Source: an uncultured Lachnospiraceae bacterium
Lineage (GTDB): Bacteria > Bacillota > Clostridia > Lachnospirales > Lachnospiraceae
Length of the DNA: 58,640 nucleotides
Direction of reading: 5' to 3'
Assembly (NCBI GenBank): GCA_910584205.1
Contig: CAJUAA010000028.1
Span: 1 to 58,640 of the forward strand
Shown here: one piece after another, positions 1 to 7,226 of the stretch
How the letters are laid out: every line of letters starts with the position of its first letter
Position numbering within the stretch: the first letter of the stretch is position 1
Notes under the pieces: generated by a model
What the model was told of the DNA's origin: nothing
The model's database searches: none
Seen by the model: only the letters and a program-made list of their open reading frames with translations
Translations under genes and position numbers: made by a program

Positions 1-51
1 AGCACTCGGCTGTTAACCGAGTTGTTGTAGGTTCGAGCCCTACTCGGGGAG
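1..51 (+). tRNA. tRNA-Asn (GTT), 3' part
   Basis: The window opens inside a tRNA. The anticodon arm is complete: stem CTCGG (5-9), loop CTGTTAA with anticodon GTT (12-14), stem CCGAG (17-21). The T arm GTAGG/TTCGAGC/CCTAC spans 27-43. The acceptor 3' strand TCGGGGA (44-50) and discriminator G51 follow, and CCA is not encoded. The 5' part lies outside the window. Confidence 0.93.
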
Positions 52-61
52 TTGAACGAAG

Positions 62-92
62 CCCGTAGACATCAGTGTTTGCGGGTTTTTCT
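62..92 (+). terminator. Terminator after tRNA-Asn
   Basis: The stem CCCGTA (62-67) pairs with TGCGGG (80-85), allowing one G-T pair, and is followed directly by five T (86-90). This is a small intrinsic terminator for the tRNA transcript. Confidence 0.7.
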
Positions 93-118
93 TGTTGTAT
101 CCAAAGGAGGTGTTCTAT

Positions 119-193
119 TTGAAGGTAAAAATCAACCGGGAGATCCGGAAATATAGCCGGGTGATCAAATTGCTTCCAAAAAGGTCCGAATAA
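119..193 (+). pseudogene. PrgI-like conjugation protein remnant
   Basis: A strong ribosome binding site (AAAGGAGG, 103-110) precedes a TTG codon and a 24-codon frame starting MKVKINREIRKYS. From memory this resembles the start of the small PrgI-family membrane proteins of Gram-positive integrative conjugative elements. The membrane segments that should follow are missing. From about codon 15 the frame runs into the antisense 3' end of the ROK gene (165-193). It is best read as a stub left after loss of an element that used the adjacent tRNA-Asn end. The family match rests on about 14 residues, so it is tentative. Confidence 0.4.
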
Positions 194-1286
194 ATGGAAT
201 TGCCGCACCGGCGGCTACGGCGTTATTTTCCTGTGTACCAATACATATAAAGTTTTCTTCTTCTGGAAAGGCGGTGCAGTCCTGCAATTCTGAGAACAGC
301 ACATCAATGTCCTGTTTGATTAAATAGGGGGCGATGTGTCCGCCCAAAACAATCGTACAATCCAGGACCATATGAAGATTATTCAGCGCTGTTGCCAGAT
401 AATTAAGATAGTCCATCCACCTCCGGACCTGCCGGGAGGCTCCCTGTCGAAGTTCTAAGAAGAAGTCCGTCAGATTTTCTCCTTCTTCCAGGAGGGCATT
501 TACGGAACAGTAACATTCCATGCATCCAAGCTTCCCGCAGTAACATGGCCGCCCGCCTTCCACCAGTGTCATATGCTCCACAGTCCCTGTCCGTCCGGTG
601 CGTCCCCGCTGGATTTTGCCGTGCATAATAATTGCCCCGTCTAAGTGAACGCCGAGGGAAAGATAGATCACGTCAGTCAATTCCGGGTTTCTCCACAGCT
701 CTATCTCAGCGGCGCACTCGGCATCATGGATCAATCGAACCGGATAAGGGAACCGCTCTGACAGCGGGCGGATCGTCAATCCGGTGCAATCCAAAATTTT
801 TCCATACAGCATTCGCTGGCCATCCTCCGATACAAGCCCCTGCATACCGATACCGGTTCCAAGCACAGCATCGTTTGATATCTTTGACTCCTGAAGCAGC
901 TCACAAACGGTATCATACAATGTCTCGAAATATTCGTCCTTCTTAGAAAAAGATAATGAAACTTCTTTTTTTCCTATGACTTCCCCATACAAGTTAAGCA
1001 CAACGGCGGTGATCTGATCAGGCAGTACTTCCACACCAACGGAAACCCGTGCCTCCGGCCGGATGGAATAGGCGGCTGCCTTTCGCCCGATACCGGATGC
1101 CATCTGCCCCTGCTTTTCAATTAACCCCTCTGTCTCCAGTGCGGACAGATGCTGTGTGACAGTGGGCAGGCTCATTTCCAAAGAGGAGGCAATCTTGGAC
1201 TTTGAGATGCGCCGCTCCTGATAGATCAGGCGATAGATATCAGAGTAGTTTTTCTTCCGAATATCGTTCATCGAGATTTTTTCCAT
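165..1286 (-). CDS. ROK family transcriptional regulator (NagC/XylR type)
   Basis: This is a 373-residue repressor-type protein with an N-terminal winged helix (about residues 8-65, KSKIASSLEMSLPTVTQHLS) and a C-terminal ROK sugar-kinase-like fold. The ROK zinc motif is clear in CYCGKLGCMEC, after a conserved EH. Such proteins sense a sugar or sugar phosphate and repress uptake or catabolic genes. I start at the ATG at 1286 (MEKISMNDIRKKNYSD), which has an upstream AAAGGTG; an ATG 28 codons earlier has no good site. It is divergent from the SDR gene, and a 19-bp palindrome lies between them, so it probably controls both. Its 3' end overlaps the PrgI-like stub. Confidence 0.85.
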   Translation of the reverse strand: MEKISMNDIRKKNYSDIYRLIYQERRISKSKIASSLEMSLPTVTQHLSALETEGLIEKQGQMASGIGRKAAAYSIRPEARVSVGVEVLPDQITAVVLNLYGEVIGKKEVSLSFSKKDEYFETLYDTVCELLQESKISNDAVLGTGIGMQGLVSEDGQRMLYGKILDCTGLTIRPLSERFPYPVRLIHDAECAAEIELWRNPELTDVIYLSLGVHLDGAIIMHGKIQRGRTGRTGTVEHMTLVEGGRPCYCGKLGCMECYCSVNALLEEGENLTDFFLELRQGASRQVRRWMDYLNYLATALNNLHMVLDCTIVLGGHIAPYLIKQDIDVLFSELQDCTAFPEEENFICIGTQENNAVAAGAAIPFIRTFLEAI

Positions 1287-1385
1287 GGTTTGAGCACCTT
1301 TCTGGTGCTTCATTTTATAAAATGAGTATAGTTTATTTGCCAAAAAAGCAACAGTTTTGTGAATATTCATAAGAATTAATTAAAA

Positions 1386-1404
1386 TTTGTCTATTATAGA
1401 CAAA
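1386..1404. promoter_or_regulatory. Palindromic operator between ROK and SDR genes
   Basis: TTTGTCTATTATAGACAAA is a perfect inverted repeat with 9-bp arms around one central base. It lies in the divergent intergenic region, about 100 bp from each start codon. The position suggests the binding site of the adjacent ROK regulator; this assignment is inference. Confidence 0.6.
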
Positions 1405-1512
1405 ATGGACTTTTTATTTTCGATTATTTTGCTAATTGCATAATAGAGTTTGGCGTATTATTGATATAAAATCATTTTATGTAATGAATTTAATAATCAA
1501 GAGGAACAAAAA

Positions 1513-2286
1513 ATGGGAATCATCGAAAAAATGAGACTGGACGGTAAGAAAGGCTTCGTTACCGGCGCTGCGCGCGGTATCGGCAAATGTACGGCTACTG
1601 CTTTTGCTGAGGCGGGTGCGGATGTTGCTGTCGTGGATATGGACATTTCTGCTGCAGAGGACACTGCCAGGGAAATCGCTGCATCCACCGGCCGCAAGGT
1701 CATCGCTCTGAGGTGCGACGTGACTGACGAGGCCCAGGTGCAGGCCATGGTGGACGAGGTCGTTAAGCAGCTGGGCGGACTGGAGTTCTATGCCAACGCG
1801 GGCATCTGTATTAATGCGGCGGCGGACGAGATGACTTATGCCATGTGGAAGAAAAACCTTGATGTGAATCTGAACAGTGTCTTTTTGACCGACACCATCG
1901 CAGGCAGGTATATGCTGGCGCACGGCGGCGGTTCCATTATTAACACCGCTTCCATGTCCGCCCACATCGTCAATGTCCCCCAGCTTCAGTGCGCCTACAA
2001 TGCCTCCAAGGCCGGTGTCATCCAGCTCACCAAGTCCCTGTCCGTGGAGTGGGCTAAGCGGGGCGTTCGGGTGAACAGCATCAGTCCCGGATACATCGGT
2101 ACGGACCTGACCCTCTCCTCCGAAACTCTCAAACCCCTGATCGCCCAGTGGAATGTCATGGCTCCCATGGGCCGCCTGGGCAAGCCGGAAGAGCTGGAGT
2201 CCATCTGCGTATACCTGGCAGGGGACACCAGTACCTTTACCACCGGCGCGGACTTCAGACTGGACGGCGCATTTATCTGTTTCTGA
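1513..2286 (+). CDS. SDR family NAD(P)-dependent oxidoreductase
   Basis: This 257-residue classical short-chain dehydrogenase has the nucleotide-binding motif TGAARGIG (17-24), ANAG in place of NNAG, and the catalytic set S147, Y162 and K166 (YNASK). SDRs of this type often oxidise polyols or reduce ketoses. A weak GAGGAA site precedes the ATG. It sits divergently from a ROK repressor and just upstream of a broken FGGY kinase, so it was probably part of a polyol/ketose module whose kinase has been lost. The substrate is not determinable. Length and motifs are normal and the gene looks intact. Confidence 0.85.
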   Translation: MGIIEKMRLDGKKGFVTGAARGIGKCTATAFAEAGADVAVVDMDISAAEDTAREIAASTGRKVIALRCDVTDEAQVQAMVDEVVKQLGGLEFYANAGICINAAADEMTYAMWKKNLDVNLNSVFLTDTIAGRYMLAHGGGSIINTASMSAHIVNVPQLQCAYNASKAGVIQLTKSLSVEWAKRGVRVNSISPGYIGTDLTLSSETLKPLIAQWNVMAPMGRLGKPEELESICVYLAGDTSTFTTGADFRLDGAFICF

Positions 2287-2379
2287 TCCTGTTCAGCACC
2301 AGGAGGGCGGCTCTCCCATAAGGTATGCCGCCGTTCATACGACTACTTCTCAACAGAAGAGAAAAGATGAGGAAAAGCT

Positions 2380-2607
2380 ATGAATTATTTACTCGGTACC
2401 GATATTGGTACCTCTGGAACGAAAACCATCCTCACAGACCTGAAGGGGAATGTGATCGCTCAGGATTTACAGGAGACAGATATTCTTACTCCCCATCCTC
2501 TATGGGCAGAACAGTGGCCGGACGTGTGGCTGAATGCTGTCAAGGCCTCCGTCAAAAACACCGTGGCAAAGTCCGGCGTGAAGGCGGAACCGGCGTTGCT
2601 GTTATAA
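2380..2607 (+). pseudogene. FGGY carbohydrate kinase, N-terminal remnant
   Basis: These 75 codons encode only the start of an FGGY (xylulokinase-like) kinase. The ATP-binding turn GTDIGTSGTK and the AEQWPDVWLNAV segment are present. Family members are about 500 residues. Similarity ends near VKAEP, where the reading passes into an unrelated PTS EIIA fragment in another frame. The ribosome binding site GAGGAAAAGCT is intact. The kinase would have worked with the upstream SDR. This is a deletion product and not functional. Confidence 0.8.
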
Positions 2608-2798
2608 CCTATCCGGACGGTATTCAGTGGGGCGGTGAGGTCGTTCGTCTGGTAATTGGTATTGCATCCAAGGGCGAGGAACACCTGGAATTTCTAAAAC
2701 GCATCGTGGAAATGGTTAAGTCTGCGGAGGACACCGATGCTCTGGTAGCTAACGCTACAGAAGAGGAATTATACAGGCAGTTGAACGGCTTGACATAA
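2590..2798 (+). pseudogene. PTS mannitol/fructose-type EIIA, C-terminal remnant
   Basis: The frame reading GVAVITYPDGIQWGGE and then VVRLVIGIASKGEEHLEFL matches the C-terminal half of EIIA domains of the mannitol/fructose PTS family, including the RLVIGIA..EHL block and an ordinary stop. The phosphorylated-histidine half is absent. It is joined head-on to the FGGY kinase remnant at about 2590, which indicates one deletion that removed most of the kinase and the genes between. An open frame from 2325 spans the joint, but it reads the kinase part out of frame. Confidence 0.7.
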
Positions 2799-3068
2799 GT
2801 TCCAATCTTTAAGCAGACCTCTTTTTGCTCCGCATTTCTCTGTGAATACAGATTCCAGATTGTTGGATCGTCCCTGCGCTTCCTCCTTCCAAACGGAGGA
2901 GGCGTGGGGGGCGGATCTGTGCAAAAAATCAGCCGCGCTATGCTGGACCGCCAGCCCGTCAACCCAAATCTACCATTCTGGAGATTACATGGCAGTGGGC
3001 AAAAAAGTTGTAAACTGGTGTTTTTAAATATTATGATCCGAAAATTTTCCAAAATTCAAAAAAAGTGC
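2799..3068. other. Intergenic stretch with no gene seen
   Basis: Short overlapping frames exist but none has a ribosome binding site or a recognisable product. A GC-rich stretch with inverted CCTCC/GGAGG motifs (about 2880-2905) may be a decayed hairpin. Nothing else is supported. Confidence 0.5.
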
Positions 3069-3097
3069 TTGCAAAAGTTACGGAAACATGATAACAT
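3069..3097 (+). promoter_or_regulatory. Promoter of tRNA-Cys
   Basis: TTGCAA (3069-3074) and TAACAT (3092-3097) are separated by exactly 17 bp and lie about 30 bp upstream of the mature tRNA 5' end. Confidence 0.6.
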
Positions 3098-3130
3098 ATA
3101 AAAGTCGTGAGAGCGACACACAATCAATAC

Positions 3131-3202
3131 GGCGCAGTAGCCAAGTGGTAAGGCGTGGGTCTGCAACACCCTGATTCACCGGTTCAAATCCGGTCTGCGC
3201 CT
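3131..3202 (+). tRNA. tRNA-Cys (GCA)
   Basis: This is a complete cloverleaf. The acceptor is GGCGCAG/CTGCGCC, the D arm is GCC/GGC, and the anticodon loop CTGCAAC carries GCA at 3163-3165. The T arm is ACCGG/TTCAAAT/CCGGT and the discriminator is U at 3202, as expected for Cys. The outermost anticodon stem pair is a T-T mismatch. Confidence 0.95.
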
Positions 3203-3206
3203 CTTG

Positions 3207-3241
3207 GAAAACCTCGAAAAACGTTGATTTTCGGGGTTTTT
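3207..3241 (+). terminator. Terminator after tRNA-Cys
   Basis: The stem AACCTCGAAAA pairs with TTTTCGGGGTT around a short loop and runs into a T tract (3236-3241), immediately after the tRNA. Confidence 0.75.
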
Positions 3242-3245
3242 GCTT

Positions 3246-3561
3246 TGCGTGAATTTTTAGCTTGAAATTTTTAGATCTTTGTCTCTGGTCAATTTTACCC
3301 ACATTTTTTCATAATTCTTAAATTTTCAATGCTTCGTTTAAAACCGTTTACAATCGAATAAAATCAGGTCATAAGGTGGCCACGGTAGTGTCTTTTGGTT
3401 CTGAAAGGAGAATGAAGGATTGAAATGGGCAGAGAAGATGGATGTACATTAAAAAGTGTTTCGTGACATTTGCGGCATCCAGGATGCATTTCACTGCAAA
3501 CAGGTTGTTTAAATGAATCAGACAGACTACAATAGCAAATAACCAGGAAGTAAGAAATTTT
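3246..3561. other. AT-rich intergenic stretch upstream of lipoprotein gene
   Basis: No convincing gene is seen. The region presumably holds the promoter of the lipoprotein genes, but I see no clear -35/-10 pair. Confidence 0.4.
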
Positions 3562-4113
3562 ATGAAACTGAAAAAGGCAATGATAGTATTCGGTACTGTC
3601 TGTATATTCAGCACAATGATTACGGGATGCGGTTCCGGTTCTGAATCTGCTGCTAAAACAGAAGAAATCCAGATAAGCGAAGTATTATCAGAGGATTCAA
3701 ATAGTGCATCAAAAGAGATTGATGAGGACACGGAGGAACCACAGGAAAATGCAGAAAGCAGATGGCAGGTTTTAGAGCCGGATGCTGCTGCTGTTGATGC
3801 AGATTTTCTGGGCAAGGTTTGGAAAATAGAAGAGGATTCATTTTTTATTGCCGAAAAGAAAGTGAAAATTCTTGATGACGGTTCTTTATCGTATAGTTCT
3901 CCAAGCTCCAATGCCGATCTGCTTGACACCCAGTTGATTCATGTAGTTTTTGAAGAAGATACTCGTTTTTATTTGAAAGACACTGATGAAAATGAAGAAG
4001 GCCATGGGAACATAGAGGCCGGATTTCAGGATTTGAAAGAGCATATGTCCGTTGAAATGAAAGGCAGCTTTAAAAATGATGAATTTCATGCTGCAGAAAT
4101 ACGGTTCTTTTAG
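3562..4113 (+). CDS. Small secreted lipoprotein of unknown function
   Basis: This 183-residue protein has a lipoprotein signal (hydrophobic residues 5-20, lipobox MITGC, lipidated Cys at 23). A low-complexity acidic Ser/Glu linker follows (about 25-70). The C-terminal domain of about 100 residues includes VFEEDTRFYLKDT and ends SVEMKGSFKNDEFHAAEIRFF. That domain resembles small beta-rich domains that report how a value is set, but I do not recognise the family. It is followed 18 bp later by another lipoprotein of similar design, so the two are probably co-transcribed and membrane anchored on the outside of the cell. Confidence 0.75.
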   Translation: MKLKKAMIVFGTVCIFSTMITGCGSGSESAAKTEEIQISEVLSEDSNSASKEIDEDTEEPQENAESRWQVLEPDAAAVDADFLGKVWKIEEDSFFIAEKKVKILDDGSLSYSSPSSNADLLDTQLIHVVFEEDTRFYLKDTDENEEGHGNIEAGFQDLKEHMSVEMKGSFKNDEFHAAEIRFF

Positions 4114-4131
4114 AAAAAGAGGAGGAAGATT

Positions 4132-4563
4132 ATGAAAAGGAAATGTATTCTGATATTTATGATAGTTTTGGCGATGGGGATGACCGCCTGCTCATCCGTA
4201 TCAAAAGAGGAAGCAGAAACGAATCTTGTGGAATCGTCAAAGCCGGAGATTGCAGAAGAAGATGGAAAAGTTTCTCCGGAAGACGAGGAAATTACAGAAG
4301 GCGATCCCATTGCCGGAATTGTTGAAAAATATGAAGGCAGCAAAATTACAATCAGGACACCGGAGGATGACATGCTCTATTATTTTTCTACGGAAAATGC
4401 ACAGATATTGGAAGGATTTTCCACAGAAAATGCACAGGCAGCAGAAGGAGATTCCCCGATTGCCGTGGGCGATAAAGTAGAGATCAGTTACCGCGGGCTG
4501 ATTGATTTTGATGAAGAGCATCCAAGTGAAGCTTTAAAAATTGTAGTAATCACAGCTGAATAA
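4132..4563 (+). CDS. Small secreted lipoprotein, DUF3221-like
   Basis: This 143-residue protein follows a good site (GAGGAGGAAG). It has a lipoprotein signal with lipobox MTAC (Cys at 20), an acidic linker, then a small OB-like domain (AGIVEKYEGSKITIRTPEDD ... VGDKVEISYRGLIDFDEEHP). This layout resembles DUF3221-type extracytoplasmic proteins. A short internal duplication is visible: FSTENAQ occurs twice, 13 residues apart, each copy followed by EG. It is paired with the preceding lipoprotein. Function unknown. Confidence 0.75.
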   Translation: MKRKCILIFMIVLAMGMTACSSVSKEEAETNLVESSKPEIAEEDGKVSPEDEEITEGDPIAGIVEKYEGSKITIRTPEDDMLYYFSTENAQILEGFSTENAQAAEGDSPIAVGDKVEISYRGLIDFDEEHPSEALKIVVITAE

Positions 4564-4648
4564 ATTTGCTGATACAGGGAAAGTTTACAAAGCCAGTTTT
4601 TAATATCTACATAGCCATATACAAAGATCCCGTCGCCAAGGCAATGGG

Positions 4649-4762
4649 ATTTTTGTAATTCTAGAGGGTTGCTTCAATGATGCGATAGAAATTGCACGTA
4701 TGAGAGGAATACCGCTTGATAAATTAGTCAGCTTATTAACATTATTGTACGAGGAGGATTAA
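4649..4762 (+). pseudogene. GntR (YtrA-type) regulator, C-terminal remnant
   Basis: An open stretch without a start encodes ILEGCFNDAIEIARMRGIPLD and ends KLVSLLTLLYEED. This looks like the C-terminal helical tail of short YtrA-type GntR regulators, which usually sit beside ABC transporter genes. The helix-turn-helix part is missing. The next fragment is the tail of an ABC permease, which fits a decayed regulator-transporter unit. The assignment rests on a short match. Confidence 0.35.
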
Positions 4763-4772
4763 CGATGACAAA

Positions 4773-4913
4773 CGCGTCCCATACCGGTTCCCGTTCCTGC
4801 AAATGGGGCTGTTCCTCCTTGTGCTGTTTGGCATGGAGGTGATCCTGTCCGTCTGGATGGTACGCAGGCAGAAAAAGCAATCCCTGGTAGAACGGATGAG
4901 GGCACAAGGGTAA
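4773..4913 (+). pseudogene. FtsX-like ABC permease, C-terminal remnant
   Basis: In-frame codons give PYRFPFLQMGLFLLVLFGME and then VILSVWMVRRQKKQSLVERMRAQG before TAA. That is one membrane helix and a basic tail of the kind that ends FtsX/MacB-type permeases (K..SLVERIR). Everything upstream is gone. It lies just after the GntR tail. Confidence 0.4.
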
Positions 4914-5082
4914 AATTTTCTGAGTGATTGCAGGTGGGTTTTGAAATACCCGGACATTTCACGTCATTTAGAAAACCGTCTGCGGCATGCAGGTTGTTCC
5001 AGTGTTTTGGGAATGATAAAATTAGATTTCACAGGAAAGATACATAAAAAGAAAAATCGGCATTTTCAGAAGGAAAAATACT

Positions 5083-5751
5083 ATGTGTAATAAAAATCTT
5101 AAAATATTAGGCTGTATGGTTCTTGTAACTGGCGCTTTATCAGGATTGGCCGGGTGCAGCTGTACGCCATCCAAACCAATCCAGACAGAAGAAAAAACAA
5201 TTACCTTTGACGTTGATGATACTACAACAGAATGCGATGCAGATGGGCAGGGTCAAAAAAGGGACTTCGATGCAGAGAAACCGGATACGAGAAGGGATTC
5301 TGAAGGCCTGGCAGGAGATGATACCGGTCCGGGCGAAATGGAGATTGTGAATGCAGCCGAATTTGGCAACCCAAAAGAAGTGTTGGATCATATGCCGATT
5401 GTATCAAATGTTACAGTTATAAAAACAGGAGAGGATGAGTTACAGATTGAGTTTGAATTAGAGAATGTGGGACTCTGCACGTTTGCTGCCGGTAAAGGAG
5501 AAAAATTCGTTCTGCCGGATGAAGTTTTTGTGGATTCCACCAAAATTGAATGGACGGCATCCACCGCAGACGGGGAATATCTTTTTCCTTATATGAGAGT
5601 TAATGAAACCGGGGATATGTTTATGATAGACTGGACATATAACGGATACAGTTTTGCTGTCTATGGGAGGTCACCGAAGGATACAAGTGACAGGGATATG
5701 GCCGGAAAGATTGCGTTGGCAATAATATACAATTTGAGTGAAGCGGAATAA
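5083..5751 (+). CDS. Lipoprotein of unknown function
   Basis: This 222-residue protein has a signal segment (residues 7-23) and lipobox LAGC (Cys at 25). A charged linker rich in Asp and Glu runs to about 90, followed by a C-terminal domain of about 120 residues (SNVTVIKTGEDELQIEFELE ... MIDWTYNGYSFAVYGRSPKD). The domain looks beta-rich and resembles small extracytoplasmic domains found next to membrane sensors, but I cannot name the family. The ribosome binding site AGAAGG is adequate. It stands alone between decayed genes. Confidence 0.7.
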   Translation: MCNKNLKILGCMVLVTGALSGLAGCSCTPSKPIQTEEKTITFDVDDTTTECDADGQGQKRDFDAEKPDTRRDSEGLAGDDTGPGEMEIVNAAEFGNPKEVLDHMPIVSNVTVIKTGEDELQIEFELENVGLCTFAAGKGEKFVLPDEVFVDSTKIEWTASTADGEYLFPYMRVNETGDMFMIDWTYNGYSFAVYGRSPKDTSDRDMAGKIALAIIYNLSEAE

Positions 5752-5783
5752 TGGTGTTATCAGATTTGGTAAATTGAGATTGA

Positions 5784-5891
5784 AAATTAGACAGGGACAT
5801 CTGGCTTAACTTTACGACTCTTTTTGTGCTGTTATGCATCATCAATACTGTCATTTATGTTTTTATGAAAAAGAGGGGAGAAAGGCAATGA
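5784..5891 (+). pseudogene. C-terminal membrane segment of a lost protein
   Basis: An open stretch encodes WLNFTTLFVLLCIINTVIYV and then FMKKRGERQ before TGA. It is one transmembrane helix with a basic tail. Its stop overlaps the next start codon (ATGA, 5888-5891), an arrangement typical of coupled genes, so this is probably the end of a membrane protein once co-translated with the DUF7662-like gene. No start is present. Confidence 0.4.
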
Positions 5892-6094
5892 GTAAATACA
5901 GCGCATTATGGGAATATGTTCAGAAAAGCGGAAAGGAATCATTTCATTTGACCTTTGAAGAGATTCAGGAGATTGCGGGGATACCGATTGACCACTCTTT
6001 CCTGAAATATAAGAAGGGGCTTGCAGATTATGGCTGGCAGGTCGGGAAAATATCCATGAAAGAGCAGACGGTACTTTTTCATAAGGTTAACTGA
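5888..6094 (+). CDS. Small conserved protein, DUF7662-like
   Basis: This 68-residue protein begins MSKYSALWEYVQKSGKESF, with a middle FEEIQEIAGIPIDHSFLKYK and end GKISMKEQTVLFHK. I recall small Firmicutes proteins of this type (DUF7662), of unknown function. The ATG at 5888 is preceded by GGGGAGAAAGG. The gene is intact, whereas its neighbours on both sides are decayed. Confidence 0.7.
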   Translation: MSKYSALWEYVQKSGKESFHLTFEEIQEIAGIPIDHSFLKYKKGLADYGWQVGKISMKEQTVLFHKVN

Positions 6095-6227
6095 TTGCCT
6101 CCGTTTTCTTAAAAGTCAGGGGCAGAAAAATATGTGCAATAGGAATAAGTTGGCAGTTGCAGCGAGAGAAGAAACAGAACGATCCGAAGGCAGCAAAGGA
6201 ATATGCACAGTGACTGGGCCGATTCTT

Positions 6228-6775
6228 TTGAAACTTGTAAAACTGACACACGAAAATATCGAAAAGGAGCACATCTGCTGTGCAATCTCCAATAACAAGG
6301 ATATTCAGGTCATGTCCAAAAAGAACTGGCTGAAAGACAGGCTGGACGAGGGGCTTGTAATCCTGTCCTCCAGGAAAAAGATGGGATTCCTTTCGGACCC
6401 GAAATATATGGATTATAAGGGCTTTCAGACTGTGGATACGGCAGAGCCTTATTTGGAGCTGATGGTCCTGCCTTTTGGAGAGGACGCACCGCTTCCACGC
6501 TTCCGGGACAGCGTGCGCAGGCATGAGGATATGCCGGAGGGGTTCGTGCTGTATTACACAAACCAATGCCCCTTTACGGCAAAGTATGTACCGATGCTGG
6601 CAGAGATGGCAAAGGCCAGGAACGCAGTGTTCCGGTCCGCATATATCCAGACCAGGGAGGATGCGCAGAATGCCCCTTTACCACTTTTTCCCTTTTCTAT
6701 GACGGGCAGCTCGTGACCCATAAAATTTTGTCGGAGAAGAAATTTGATAAAATCTTAGCAGATAAAGGAGTGTGA
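6228..6775 (+). pseudogene. GNAT acetyltransferase with YoaP domain, damaged
   Basis: The frame starting at TTG 6228 (KLVKLTHENIEKEHICCAIS) is the beginning of a GNAT-YoaP protein. It jumps from DRLDEGLV straight to ILSSRKKMGFLSDPKYMDYKG, so the acetyl-CoA binding core (about 50 residues) is missing in frame. The C-terminal YoaP domain (LYYTNQCPFTAKYVP) is then broken by a one-base deletion near 6675. The tail PFTTFSLFYDGQLVTHKILS continues in the next frame to the stop at 6773-6775. Two independent lesions make this a pseudogene. A longer open frame begins at 6132 but its first 30 codons match nothing. Confidence 0.75.
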
Positions 6776-6778
6776 AAA

Positions 6779-6814
6779 ATGATTCAATTAGTCAGACCAA
6801 CAGAAGCGATATGA
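6779..6814 (+). pseudogene. GNAT acetyltransferase N-terminal stub
   Basis: After AAAGGAGTG, an ATG opens MIQLVRPTEAI and stops. MIxLVRPTEA is a typical GNAT start, so this is probably an 11-codon remnant. The evidence is weak because it is so short. Confidence 0.3.
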
Positions 6815-6938
6815 GCGCAGCTTTGAAATTGATGGAGAACAGGCGGATATTTACAGAATCGCTCTGTTGGAACAGCCATACTGGTACAACGGATACGGCA
6901 GAGCTGCAAGCTGCCTGGGGAGAAAAATGACAGATTAA
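6792..6938 (+). pseudogene. Unrecognised gene fragment
   Basis: This open stretch of 48 codons has no start and reads QKRYERSFEIDGEQADIYRI and then ALLEQPYWYNGYGRAASCLG. It looks like real protein sequence but I do not recognise it. It overlaps the GNAT stub in another frame and runs into the GrpB remnant. Confidence 0.3.
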
Positions 6939-7126
6939 AAAGAGGAAGTGTGGCGCTTTTTGCCGCTGTTGATATCCGGCATGTGGGAAGCGCCGTGATT
7001 CATTCCATTTATGCAAAACCAATTATTGACATTGTGATTGGCCTCCGTGATTCGAATGATATTTCGCCTTATGTGAAACGGTTGGAAGAACTGCCCATTG
7101 TGGATACCATAAAGCTGCAGCAGTGA
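6926..7126 (+). pseudogene. GrpB/nucleotidyltransferase-like remnant
   Basis: An open stretch reads VDIRHVGSAVIHSIYAKPII and then DIVIGLRDSNDISPYVKRLE. This matches the core of GrpB-family (UPF0157) proteins, which have the pattern I.HIGSTSV.G..AKPIIDI. The N-terminal start and the C-terminal half are missing. It is the last of a run of decayed pieces. Confidence 0.55.
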
Positions 7127-7226
7127 CACATGGATAGGCTGATGGATCACAATATGTATCTGCTTTCCCTTTGCTTTGCTCTCATGGGTGTTTCGGAACA
7201 ACCGGGGATTCTCAATAATCGTTTCC

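Noticed and set aside
2325..2798. One 157-codon gene over the kinase-EIIA joint
   Set aside because: Its first part reads the kinase DNA in the wrong frame; only the last 65 codons match EIIA. It is explained better as two remnants joined by a deletion.
4742..4962. Short minus-strand frames in the 4.7-kb region
   Set aside because: No start signals and no family match; the plus strand carries recognisable gene tails.
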